A stretch of 23,452 nucleotides of DNA from JBFWUW01 sp050247075 (lineage in GTDB: Bacteria > Planctomycetota > Planctomycetia > Pirellulales > JBFWUW01), in contig JBFWUW010000095.1 of assembly GCA_050247075.1 (NCBI GenBank), positions 1 to 23,452 of the forward strand, given 5' to 3'. The notes under the pieces are model-generated. The model saw only the letters and a program-made list of their open reading frames with translations. It was not told the origin of the DNA and did no database searches. Below, piece by piece: positions 11,722-19,736 of the stretch. The stretch's first letter is position 1. The number at the start of each line of letters is the position of its first letter. Position numbers and translations under genes: made by a program.

Positions 11722-11749
11722 ATTATAGCTCTTGGCGTTGCCGTCGCAA
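11722..11749 (-). promoter_or_regulatory. Sigma70-like promoter of tRNA-Asp
   Basis: On the minus strand TTGCGA (11744-11749) and a perfect TATAAT (11722-11727) are separated by 16 bases. Transcription would begin near 11714, a few bases before the mature tRNA end at 11701. Confidence 0.7.
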
Positions 11750-12102
11750 GGCGTCTGATTTCCTGTGGAAGGATTCTGACCGGGGATGGCAAGATGACCG
11801 TGTGGAAACGGGTGTGATTAGAGGTTTCAACGCGGAATTGGCCGGGATTGGCGATCCGTGCGTGCGGTTTGATCGCACGGGTTGTAGGGGGGAATGCCCA
11901 GCGGACAGCGGATAGCGCTGGTCCGCCCATCAGCCCGTCCGCGGCCTGGCGGGCGGATTTGACCCACGTTCAAGCGATGCCTATAACCGATTGAGAAGCC
12001 GTCGCCGCGTCCTATTGGCTTCTACCCAACGGGCACCGTTGCTTTTCCCCGGCGGTTTTAGCCGCCATTGGTGACGGCGATCTCTTCTCTTGGACCGTTT
12101 CC
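11750..12102. other. Intergenic region before the PSCyt1/DUF1549 operon
   Basis: No gene is supported. A small hairpin GGCGG-loop-CCGCC lies at 12051-12066. No promoter for the following operon is convincing, and the ATG at 12103 has no Shine-Dalgarno sequence. Confidence 0.45.
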
Positions 12103-14922
12103 ATGATCCGCGGGTATCGGACTTGCCTGACGTGGTTGGCCGCCGTGGCTTCGTTTGTTGGTGCCGGCCTGGTTGGTGCCTTGTCGGCTGACGCGGCGGG
12201 TGCCGATGAACCGGACAAAGCGTCGTTCTATCGGGCCTTTAACCTGGGCGGGCCAGCGCTGGAGATTGACCAAAACCACTGGGAAGGCAACGACGCGGCC
12301 GATCTGGTATGCAACGACGCCCGCTTCGAAAACCAAACCGTGCGGCTGATCCCCGATACCGACGACAACCGCACGCAGATGATTCGCTCGTCGCGGTGGT
12401 CCTCCGGCGGCAAGGCCCAGGTGCGGCTCACCAAGGTTCCCGCCGGCAAATACAGCGTGCAATTGTATGTATGGGAAGACAACGACCCGCAAGTGTTCGA
12501 CGTGCGGCTCAATGGCAACGTGGTGGCGGCGGGTGTCCGTAGCGGCACGGCGGGCCAATGGGCACGGCTTGGTCCCTGGCCGGTCGAGGCGAAGAACGGG
12601 ATGATCGAGCTTACGGCGGAAGGAGGCCACGCCAACCTGTCGGGCTGGGAGATCTGGCGAGGCACGCTGGACAAACGGCCGCTGCCCAAACCTCCGCCGG
12701 TGCCCGCCGCGGATGCGACGACACTAGAAGAGCGGGTTGCAGTGCTATTAGCCCGCAACTGCCTGGAGTGCCATAGCGAGGCGGAAAAACAGGGCGGGCT
12801 CGATCTGACCCGGCGCGAGCGGGCCATCGCGGGGGGCGAAAGTGGTCCCGCGATCGACCTGCAATCGGGCGGCAATAGCTTGTTACTGAAAAGAGTTGAA
12901 GCCCACGAAATGCCACCGACGGAAAGGCCCGCGCTGTCCCTGGAGGACCGCCAACTGCTGGCCGACTGGCTGGCGGCGGGTGCCAAGTGGGCCGCCGACC
13001 CGATCGATCCGTTTCTGTACAGCAGCGATCGCCGGGCTGGCTACAACTGGTGGTCGTTGCAGCCCGTGGCCGCCGTGCAGCCGTCGGCCGTGACCGATGA
13101 AGGCTGGCTGGCCAACGATATTGACCGTTTCATTCTGGCTCGATTGGAATCGCAACAGCTCACTCCCTCGCCCGCGGCTGCGCGGCGGACACTCATCCGG
13201 CGGCTATCGTTCGATCTGCTCGGCCTGCCCCCTTCACCTGAGGAAGTGGCGGCCTTCGAGTCCGACGAAGACCCGCGTGCTTATGAGCACTTAGTCGACC
13301 GCTTGCTGGCGTCGCCCCATTACGGAGAACGCTGGGCACGGCACTGGCTGGATATTGTGCGCTACGGCGAGAGCCAGGGATTTGAGCGCAACAAGCTGCG
13401 TCCCAACGCTTGGAAATACCGCGATTTTGTGGCCGAGGCGTTCAACGCCGACCTGCCCTACGATGACTTTGTCCGTTGGCAAATCGCTGGCGACGTGTTG
13501 CAGCCAGACAATCCCCTAGCGGTGGTGGCCAGCGGGTTTTTGGTCGTGGGACCGTACGACCTTACGGCCTACACTAACGGCACACCCGACATGCAAGCGG
13601 CGGCCCGCGAGGAAGAACTGGAAGGCCTAGTGGGGACCGTCTGCCAGACGTTTATGGGGTTGACCGTCAATTGCAGCCGTTGTCACGACCACAAGTTTGA
13701 TCCCGTCACGCAGCGCGAGTTTTATCAAATCTCGTCGGCCTTGGGGGGAACGTACCAAGGTGATGAACGCGAAAGCCTGTCGGGCGCTGGCCGCGCTAAG
13801 GCTGCAGAACAGATAGAAGCCTGGCGGGCCGAAGCCGGGACCGTGGCCGATCGGCCAGGCGCGGAAGAAGCACGCTCGCGGTTGGAAAGCGCCATCCGCC
13901 TGTTGCAGGGTGGGCCCGCGCACGTCACCGTTCCGCGGCAGCCGGGTGCCTGGCGAGTGTTGGCTCGCGGCGATTTCCGGCATCCGGGCGAAGCGGTCGG
14001 GCCGCGCGGAATAGCAGCCTTGGCCGGACTGTCCCCCGACTGGTCACTGCCGGCCGATGCGCCGGAGGCCGACCGCCGCCGCGCGCTGGCCGATTGGATT
14101 GCCGATACCAACAACCCGCTGACGGCCCGCGTGCTGGTCAACCGCCTCTGGGGTTATCACTTTGGCGCCGGGCTGGTGCCGACCCCCAGCGACTTTGGCT
14201 TTCAAGGCGGGCAGCCGTCGCATCCAGAACTGTTGGACTGGCTGGCGGGAGAATTCATGCATCCTAAGCAAGGGCCGGCCTGGAGTGTCAAACGCATACA
14301 GCGGATGATGGTCCTGTCCGCCGCCTATCGCCAGCAATCACGGTCGCGGGCGGAAGCCGTGGCCGTCGATGCCGAAAACCGCCTGGTGTGGCATCATCCG
14401 CCGCAACGGTTGGATGCCGAGAGTTTTCGGGATGCCGTGCTGGCGGTATCGGGCCAGCTTAATCGCCAGATTGGCGGGCCGGGCTACCGCGACTTCACGG
14501 TCTCCAGTGCCGGCAACAACGAAACCTATACCGTGTTCGATGCCGTCGGCCCGGAGTTCAACCGCCGCAGCCTGTACCGCACCTGGTTGCGGACGGGCAC
14601 CAGCCCCTTGCTGGATCTGCTGGATTGTCCCGATCCCTCGGTCGCCACGCCACGCCGCGGGGTGACAACCACTCCGTTGCAAGCCTTGTCGCTGCTCAAC
14701 GGCCCATTCATAGAACACTACGCACAGCGCTGGGCGGAGCGTTTGCAGCAAGAACGGCCTGGCGATACGCCGGCCCAAATCGTGCGCGCCCATGAACTGG
14801 CCTACGCGCGCCGGCCTTCGCCCGATGACCTGGACTTCGGCCAGCGGTTCGTGTCGCAACATGGGCTGGCGCAGTACTGCCTTGTCTTGTTCAATACCAG
14901 CGAGTTCTTGTATGTCGATTGA
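12103..14922 (+). CDS. Malectin-like / PSCyt1 / DUF1549 / DUF1553 protein
   Basis: A 939-residue exported protein of a family greatly expanded in planctomycetes. Residues 1-35 form a signal peptide (CLTWLAAVASFVGAGLVGALSADAAG). Residues about 42-190 look like a malectin-type carbohydrate-binding domain (AFNLGGPALEID, NGMIELTAEGGHANLSGWEIW). A planctomycete cytochrome c domain follows, with heme motif C220-L-E-C223-H224 and a later M in HEMPPTE as possible axial ligand. DUF1549 spans about 330-540 and contains a second CxxCH (C524, C527, H528; NCSRCHDHKFDP). DUF1553 covers about 640-910 (NPLTARVLVNRLWGYHFG, TPLQALSLLN). The biochemical role of this family is not firmly known; a link to polysaccharide breakdown is often proposed. 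Its stop overlaps the start of the DUF1501 gene by 11 nt, so the two are translationally coupled. Confidence 0.96.
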   Translation: MIRGYRTCLTWLAAVASFVGAGLVGALSADAAGADEPDKASFYRAFNLGGPALEIDQNHWEGNDAADLVCNDARFENQTVRLIPDTDDNRTQMIRSSRWSSGGKAQVRLTKVPAGKYSVQLYVWEDNDPQVFDVRLNGNVVAAGVRSGTAGQWARLGPWPVEAKNGMIELTAEGGHANLSGWEIWRGTLDKRPLPKPPPVPAADATTLEERVAVLLARNCLECHSEAEKQGGLDLTRRERAIAGGESGPAIDLQSGGNSLLLKRVEAHEMPPTERPALSLEDRQLLADWLAAGAKWAADPIDPFLYSSDRRAGYNWWSLQPVAAVQPSAVTDEGWLANDIDRFILARLESQQLTPSPAAARRTLIRRLSFDLLGLPPSPEEVAAFESDEDPRAYEHLVDRLLASPHYGERWARHWLDIVRYGESQGFERNKLRPNAWKYRDFVAEAFNADLPYDDFVRWQIAGDVLQPDNPLAVVASGFLVVGPYDLTAYTNGTPDMQAAAREEELEGLVGTVCQTFMGLTVNCSRCHDHKFDPVTQREFYQISSALGGTYQGDERESLSGAGRAKAAEQIEAWRAEAGTVADRPGAEEARSRLESAIRLLQGGPAHVTVPRQPGAWRVLARGDFRHPGEAVGPRGIAALAGLSPDWSLPADAPEADRRRALADWIADTNNPLTARVLVNRLWGYHFGAGLVPTPSDFGFQGGQPSHPELLDWLAGEFMHPKQGPAWSVKRIQRMMVLSAAYRQQSRSRAEAVAVDAENRLVWHHPPQRLDAESFRDAVLAVSGQLNRQIGGPGYRDFTVSSAGNNETYTVFDAVGPEFNRRSLYRTWLRTGTSPLLDLLDCPDPSVATPRRGVTTTPLQALSLLNGPFIEHYAQRWAERLQQERPGDTPAQIVRAHELAYARRPSPDDLDFGQRFVSQHGLAQYCLVLFNTSEFLYVD

Positions 14923-16366
14923 ACCGTTCCGGGTATCCAATCCAGGCGTATATTCTCGCCGTCAATGGCTGGGGCAGTTCGCCACGGGCCTGGGGGGAAT
15001 TGCCTTGGCGGGGATGTTGGCGCAAGAATCGCGCGGCGCAGCGCTGCCAGGCGAAGCCGCCGACCCTCCGCCGCATCACCCGGCCAAAGCGCGGCGCGTG
15101 ATCCAGATATTTTTGCAAGGAGGGCTGAGCCAGGTTGACTCGTTCGATTACAAGCCCGACTTGGCACGCCTGCAAGGCAAGTCGGTGCCGGGCGAGGAAC
15201 GGCCTCAGGCGTTCATGGGCCGCGTGGGCTTGCTGCACCAGGCGCATTTTAATTTTCATCAACGCGGCAACAGCGGATTGTGGATCTCGGACTTGTTTCC
15301 GCATCTGGCCGAAGTGGCCGATGAGTTGACCGTGATTCGCTCCATGTGGTCGGGGACGGGCAACCATACGCCCGCCACCTACGAGGCCAACAGCGGCTTT
15401 CGCACGTTGGGGTTTCCGGCGGCCGGTACCTGGGCCTCTTATGGATTGGGGTGCGAGGTCGATAATCTCCCCACGTTTGTCGTGCTGCCCGACAGCCGCT
15501 CTTGGCCGACCGGGGGTGCTAATAACTGGTCGAGCGGTTTTCTGCCGGCCCGGCATCAAGGGGTCGTGCTGCACACCAGCGGCCCGGCCGTGCGAAACTT
15601 GTGGCCAGCTTCCGACCTGGACGAAGCCACGCAAGCGGCTCGCTTTGCCGCCGTGGACCGGCTCAATCGCCGGCATCTGGCCGAACGGCCCGGCGACGAC
15701 GCCCTGGAAGGCCGCATTCGCAGTTACGAACTGGCTGCCCGCATGCAGTTGGCGGTGCCAGAAGCCAGCGATCTGTCGCGCGAGTCGGCCCAGACGCTAG
15801 CCCAGTACGGCGTCGATGGCCAGGAGACAAATGACTTTGCCCGGGCTTGCCTGCTTTCGCGGCGGTTGGTGGAGCGCGGCGTCCGTTTTGTGCAGTTGTG
15901 GAGCGGGGCGGCTTTTGGAACCGAGGTCCATTGGGACGCCCACGGCAGCGTTCCCAACAACCATCGCCGCGAGGCCAACAAGATCGACCAGCCGGTGGCG
16001 GCGCTCCTCCGCGATCTGCGGCAACGCGGTATGCTGGACGACACGCTGGTGGTCTTCAACACGGAGTTTGGCCGCACGCCCTATGCCGAGAGTGCCGGCG
16101 ACCAGGCGGGCCCCGGACGCGACCACAACCCAGACGCCTTCAGCGTATGGCTGGCCGGGGCGGGCCTGAAGCACGGCCTGGCCTATGGCGAGTCCGACGA
16201 GATCGGCTGGAAAGCCGTCGAAAACCGCGTCGATGTCCACGATTTTCATGCCACCATTTTGCACCTGCTGGGCATCGACCACACCCGGCTGACCTTCTAC
16301 CACAACGGCATCCCGCGGCGGTTGACCAACGTGCATGGCCATGTGCTGAAGGATATCCTGGCGTGA
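14912..16366 (+). CDS. DUF1501 protein with Tat signal
   Basis: A 484-residue member of the DUF1501 family, alkaline phosphatase/sulfatase-like proteins almost always encoded next to DUF1549/DUF1553 genes. I start it at ATG 14912, inside the previous gene's last codons, because it places a twin-arginine leader at the N-terminus: SRRQWLGQFATGLG at 15-28, followed by a hydrophobic stretch and an Ala-rich cleavage region. It would be exported folded. Typical family segments are visible: IQIFLQGGLSQVDSFDYKP near the start of the mature domain, HTPATYEANSGFR, VFNTEFGRTP, GRDHNPDAFSVWLAGAG, and DFHATILHLLGIDH near the C-terminus. The conserved D, H and GRDHN residues suggest metal coordination; the substrate is unknown. 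It presumably acts with the upstream protein in the periplasm. Confidence 0.96.
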   Translation: MSIEPFRVSNPGVYSRRQWLGQFATGLGGIALAGMLAQESRGAALPGEAADPPPHHPAKARRVIQIFLQGGLSQVDSFDYKPDLARLQGKSVPGEERPQAFMGRVGLLHQAHFNFHQRGNSGLWISDLFPHLAEVADELTVIRSMWSGTGNHTPATYEANSGFRTLGFPAAGTWASYGLGCEVDNLPTFVVLPDSRSWPTGGANNWSSGFLPARHQGVVLHTSGPAVRNLWPASDLDEATQAARFAAVDRLNRRHLAERPGDDALEGRIRSYELAARMQLAVPEASDLSRESAQTLAQYGVDGQETNDFARACLLSRRLVERGVRFVQLWSGAAFGTEVHWDAHGSVPNNHRREANKIDQPVAALLRDLRQRGMLDDTLVVFNTEFGRTPYAESAGDQAGPGRDHNPDAFSVWLAGAGLKHGLAYGESDEIGWKAVENRVDVHDFHATILHLLGIDHTRLTFYHNGIPRRLTNVHGHVLKDILA

Positions 16367-16485
16367 TGAGCACTTGGCATGCGGAAAAGCCGTTAGCGGA
16401 GAAGCTATCAGCCGTCAGCCCGGCAAGAGCCGCCGGGAAACCCGCGGCGCGTGGATGAACTGTTCTACCGATCGAGGACGTTGGC

Positions 16486-17583
16486 ATGGTGAATCTTACG
16501 AGACGACCGTCGCCCTTTTTTCAACAGGTTGTCAAGCTCTGCCTGGCAAGTCTGTTGTTGGCCTTGGCCAGCCAGGCTTTCGCGGACGACAAACCGCGGC
16601 CCAAGACATCGGCCAAGGCCCAGGCTGGCCAGAAAAAGCCCCCGAAAAGCACATCCGGCAAGAGCTCGGCCAAGACCGCCTCGCCCCAGGAAAAATCGGC
16701 CGTCGTGGCGACCGTCGATGGCCAGCCTATTTACGCCAGCGAGATCGAGCGAAAGCTGGGGACCACAAGCAGCGGCGACCGCACCCAGAGCCGGCCCAGC
16801 CCGCTGTTGGTGGCCCATGCCGTGGATCTGGCCGTCCAACAGCGATTAATAGAGCGGGCACTCAAGCGAGAAAAGTTGCTGCCCACCCCCGAACAGTTGA
16901 ACGAGGCCCTGGAACAAACCAAACAAGATGCGTTGGCCAAGTTTCCCACCTGGGAAGACTATCTACGGCAGCGCGGCCAGAGCGAGGACCAACTGCGCTG
17001 GCTGCTGGCCTGGCGCTGGGGTTGGAATGCCTATCTGGCCGAGCATCTTACCGACAAGGTCCGCCAAGAATACTTCGACCGCCACCGGGTGGAATTCGAC
17101 GGTACCGAACTGCGGGTAAGCCATATTTTGCTCAAGATCCCTTCGTCGGGCGACGATGCCCTGCCAGCCACGCAAGCCAAGGCCGACGAAATCCGCGGGC
17201 AAATCGTGGAGGGCCAGATCACCTTCGCCGACGCGGCCCAAAAGTTCTCGGCGGGGCCAAGCAGCAAGGAGGGGGGCGACTTGGGATTCATCCCTCGCCG
17301 CGGGCCAATGAGCGACGAATTCGCCCAGGCGGCCTTCGCCCTGCAGGCGGGCGAAATCAGCCCGCCGGTCGTCTCCCCTTTTGGCGTCCACCTGATCCAA
17401 GTCACGGAAGTTCGGCCGGGGGACAAAACCTGGCAAGATGCCCGCGCCGAGTTGGAGCCGCGGGTGGTGCAACACCTCTTCACCTCGCTGGCCGCGTCCG
17501 AACGGGCCAAGGCCAAGGTGGAATACAGCGGTGCCATGCCGTATCTCGACCCCAAAACCGGCCAGGTGGTGGAGAAACGGTAA
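16486..17583 (+). CDS. Parvulin-type peptidyl-prolyl isomerase (SurA/PrsA-like)
   Basis: A 365-residue exported foldase. Residues 1-33 are a signal peptide (basic start, then VVKLCLASLLLALASQAFA). A Lys/Pro/Ser-rich linker covers 34-65. Residues about 66-180 form a SurA_N-like chaperone region (VATVDGQPIYASEIERKLG, then RLIERALKREKLLPTPEQLNE). The rotamase (PpiC) domain lies at about 205-310, with ELRVSHILLKIP, FADAAQKFSAGPSSKEGGDLG and PFGVHLIQVTEV, which hold the conserved parvulin His, GGDLG and H-I positions. It should catalyse cis-trans isomerisation of prolyl bonds in proteins crossing the periplasm. It begins 119 nt after the DUF1501 gene on the same strand and may help to fold its exported neighbours. 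A GTG one codon inward is an alternative start. Confidence 0.93.
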   Translation: MVNLTRRPSPFFQQVVKLCLASLLLALASQAFADDKPRPKTSAKAQAGQKKPPKSTSGKSSAKTASPQEKSAVVATVDGQPIYASEIERKLGTTSSGDRTQSRPSPLLVAHAVDLAVQQRLIERALKREKLLPTPEQLNEALEQTKQDALAKFPTWEDYLRQRGQSEDQLRWLLAWRWGWNAYLAEHLTDKVRQEYFDRHRVEFDGTELRVSHILLKIPSSGDDALPATQAKADEIRGQIVEGQITFADAAQKFSAGPSSKEGGDLGFIPRRGPMSDEFAQAAFALQAGEISPPVVSPFGVHLIQVTEVRPGDKTWQDARAELEPRVVQHLFTSLAASERAKAKVEYSGAMPYLDPKTGQVVEKR

Positions 17584-17665
17584 CCAACCCGCGTGCAATC
17601 ACGCTGGCCGATTTTCCCCGTCTTCCTTGGAGACAGGATGGGCGGCCGTGTGGAGCGGGTTCCTT

Positions 17666-17696
17666 TCACTTGGGAGCGGGGAAGGGTCGAGTGAAA
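17666..17696. other. Inverted repeat in the convergent gap
   Basis: TTTCACT and AGTGAAA, 17 bases apart, lie between the ends of two convergent genes. There is no T-run; a weak bidirectional terminator is possible. Confidence 0.3.
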
Positions 17697-17720
17697 TCTC
17701 CGCCTCTTAAGAACCACGAT

Positions 17721-18341
17721 TTAATGTGAAGAGTTGGCGTATCTCTTTGGAATCCACTGCTTTGATGTTTTCCCATCTGAATATCGCGTATAGCAGCCGA
17801 CGTCGTAAAGGAACTGTGCTGGATCGCTGACTATGCGTGCAAGAAATCTGTCGAGTGACTCGGCAAACGGCTCGTCATTGAAGTCGTCGTGATCTGCATA
17901 GAAGATCTTGCCAATGTCAGGTCCTGACACCTTGACGGTGAAGTAATTTGCGGAGTGTGGGATCTCGGCAAACGCCACGGAATCGGCAGTAGCGGCAGGT
18001 TGTTCATCAGGCGAAAACCCCATCGCCTCGAACTGTGACCTCATTTCTTCCGTCTGAGATTCCCAAGCTTCAATTGGGTATAGCCAGAAGCCAACAGCGT
18101 CCCCTTTGCTGTCTTGGTACAACATTGCTCCATTGTGCTTGGAATAAAGATCGACGAATGCGATGGAGTGTGATCCGAGCCAGTTTTTCAGTTGATCTAA
18201 AGCAGCAGATGTCGCTGGAGCACCAACGTTGTGAGAGAGACGAGCGACAAACTGAGCGGACTCTCCGCGATCACCGCTGGCGTAACATTCAAATGCCGGT
18301 GATGTGTCACAAATGTGAGCCATGAACGCCACTACTGACAT
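17721..18341 (-). CDS. SUKH (SMI1/KNR4)-like protein
   Basis: A 206-residue soluble protein resembling the SUKH superfamily. The start at 18341 has AAGGAA about six bases upstream. The suggestive pattern is a helix then 'FVDLYSKHNGAMLY' (residues about 60-73), equal to the family's 'L..fY...NG' segment, then GFWLYPIEAW, FAEIPHSANYFTVKV with the typical mid-strand, IGKIFYADHDDF, and a final helix FAESLDRFLARIVSD. SUKH proteins include immunity proteins against polymorphic toxins, and many stand alone in bacteria. No toxin gene lies next to it here; the neighbours are a prolyl isomerase and a repeat-rich non-coding region. Immunity function is therefore only a possibility. Composition does not differ strikingly from that of nearby genes. 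Confidence 0.75.
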   Translation of the reverse strand: MSVVAFMAHICDTSPAFECYASGDRGESAQFVARLSHNVGAPATSAALDQLKNWLGSHSIAFVDLYSKHNGAMLYQDSKGDAVGFWLYPIEAWESQTEEMRSQFEAMGFSPDEQPAATADSVAFAEIPHSANYFTVKVSGPDIGKIFYADHDDFNDEPFAESLDRFLARIVSDPAQFLYDVGCYTRYSDGKTSKQWIPKRYANSSH

Positions 18342-19232
18342 TTGAGGTTCCTTGTTCGTTTAGTTGGTACATCGTTGGCTGATTGGGCCAGTCTCGGACA
18401 GCCAGGGACGCGGCCGGGGGACACTCAAATGTTTGAGCGTGGAGTCATTGCGGCCGGGTTGAGCACCTATCCCATTGCTGAAATGCATGTTACGAAATCG
18501 GTCGCACGAACTCCACAACCGCGGGCTGCTCGCTTCGCCGGGTGTCATAAGCGGGCCTTGATGGATGCGGCGAGGGCTCGCCAGGGACGTAGGCGACGGG
18601 CAGGCTCACCATCGCCGGCTGCCCAGCCTTTGGACGCGAGTAGAAAATATATTCATAAATAGATATTTTAATAGTTTGCAAACAGAATACATTTTTTACA
18701 ATGACCAGCGTCCGGCTTTGCTCGCCGACGTGGCTTTTGCACGTCCAACGGGCGTGAAGCCCCCAAACCGCCCAGGCATCGTCGTCCGCCGCGTGCTCGA
18801 ACAGCATGGCCGTGGCGGGCGGTTGATCGGGCGAGTCACTCATTACGGCTACCGTTGCCGGCTAGTCGGCCCAATTGGGTGCGGCGTCTTTCTCGCCGCC
18901 CCTTCGCCGACCGGTACGTGTCGTGGGGCCTGTTCATATTTTTGAAACGCGGTCGTCACGCGGGGCGCTGACAGTGCGCCCTGGCCTGGAGGAGCCATTT
19001 CCGACGGCGATTCGGGGCAATCGCAACCTGCACCACACCCCCATTGTTGGAACAGGTAACGCGGCCGCGAAGACCAAAAACCCCGCGATTTCGCGGAGAA
19101 ATGGCCGTTTGTAACCTGCACCACACCGTGAAATGGTGCGGATACGTAGCCACATGGCTCCCGCCATGTTGGCTTGAGTCTGTTTCGATGGTCCATGCCG
19201 GGCAACCGCACGGCAAGTGGCATGCAACTCAC

Positions 19233-19268
19233 ACATCAAGCCGGCAAAGCAGGAGCTTCGCGGCTACG
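19233..19268. repeat. Repeat A, copy 1
   Basis: Core CAAGCCGGCAAAGCAGGAGC followed by TTCGCGGCTAC. Copies at 19437-19472 and 19697-19729 differ at a few bases. Confidence 0.85.
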
Positions 19269-19277
19269 TTTACTTGA

Positions 19278-19318
19278 ACCACAACCCCCCGAAACACGGC
19301 AATTTTGGAACAGGAAGC
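19278..19318. repeat. Repeat B, copy 1
   Basis: A 41-base unit (ACCACAACCCCCCGAAACAC then GGCAATTTTGGAACAGGAAGC) repeated identically at 19483-19523. Confidence 0.9.
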
Positions 19319-19327
19319 TTCCCAACC

Positions 19328-19376
19328 CAACATCCGCCCCCCTCTCCAGGTACTCCGGGAGGGGGGTGGGGTGAGG
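19328..19376. repeat. Repeat C, copy 1 (GC-rich hairpin)
   Basis: CCCCCCTCTCC pairs with most of GGGAGGGGGG; flanked by CAACATCCG and TGGGGTGAGG. REP-like palindrome, second copy at 19581-19632. Confidence 0.8.
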
Positions 19377-19436
19377 GCGGCACCGCCATCGACGCCCCAT
19401 GCCCGGCAAGACCGCGCAAGAGGCGGTATCCACATA

Positions 19437-19472
19437 CACATCAAGCCTACAAAGCAGGAGCTTTGCGGCTAC
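19437..19472. repeat. Repeat A, copy 2
   Basis: Second A unit, with CTAC in place of CCGGC and TTTGCGG in place of TTCGCGG. It lies at the same distance before repeat B as copy 1. Confidence 0.85.
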
Positions 19473-19482
19473 GCTTACCCGC

Positions 19483-19523
19483 ACCACAACCCCCCGAAAC
19501 ACGGCAATTTTGGAACAGGAAGC
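19483..19523. repeat. Repeat B, copy 2
   Basis: Identical over 41 bases to the copy at 19278-19318. Confidence 0.9.
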
Positions 19524-19580
19524 GTTCAAACCTACTGCCGCCACGTCCAAGGCGATGACTTCACCCTCGACGTTCCAACC

Positions 19581-19632
19581 CCAACATCCGCCCCCCTCTC
19601 CCGATACTCCGGGAGAGGGGGGCGGGGTGAGG
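19581..19632. repeat. Repeat C, copy 2 (GC-rich hairpin)
   Basis: CCCCCCTCTCCC and GGGAGAGGGGGG form a perfect 12-pair stem around GATACTCC. Followed by CGGGGTGAGG as in copy 1. Confidence 0.85.
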
Positions 19633-19696
19633 AGTGGCACAACGATCGACAATCGATGCCCAACAACCCCGCGCGAACAGCCACAACCACGCGCCA

Positions 19697-19729
19697 ATCA
19701 AGCCGGCAAAGCAGGTGCTTTGCGGCTAC
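19697..19729. repeat. Repeat A, copy 3
   Basis: Third A unit, ending only 7 bases before the stop codon of the kinase-WD40 gene on the other strand. It has no B or C repeat after it. Confidence 0.8.
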
Positions 19730-19736
19730 GGCCCGC

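Larger units (their letters stand above)
18342..19736. other. 1.4-kb non-coding region with dispersed repeats
   Basis: No supportable gene. An AT-rich patch lies at about 18645-18705. CCTGCACCACAC occurs at about 19026 and 19116. From 19233 on come three A repeats, two B repeats and two C hairpins, listed separately. It lies between two genes that are both read to the left. Confidence 0.65.

Noticed and set aside
16374..17729. 451-codon open frame overlapping the prolyl isomerase gene
   Set aside because: It is frame-shifted relative to a gene with a signal peptide and PpiC motifs and has low-complexity Gly/Arg composition.
19233..19729. CRISPR array
   Set aside because: Repeats are of three different kinds, few in number, irregularly spaced, and there is no cas gene.
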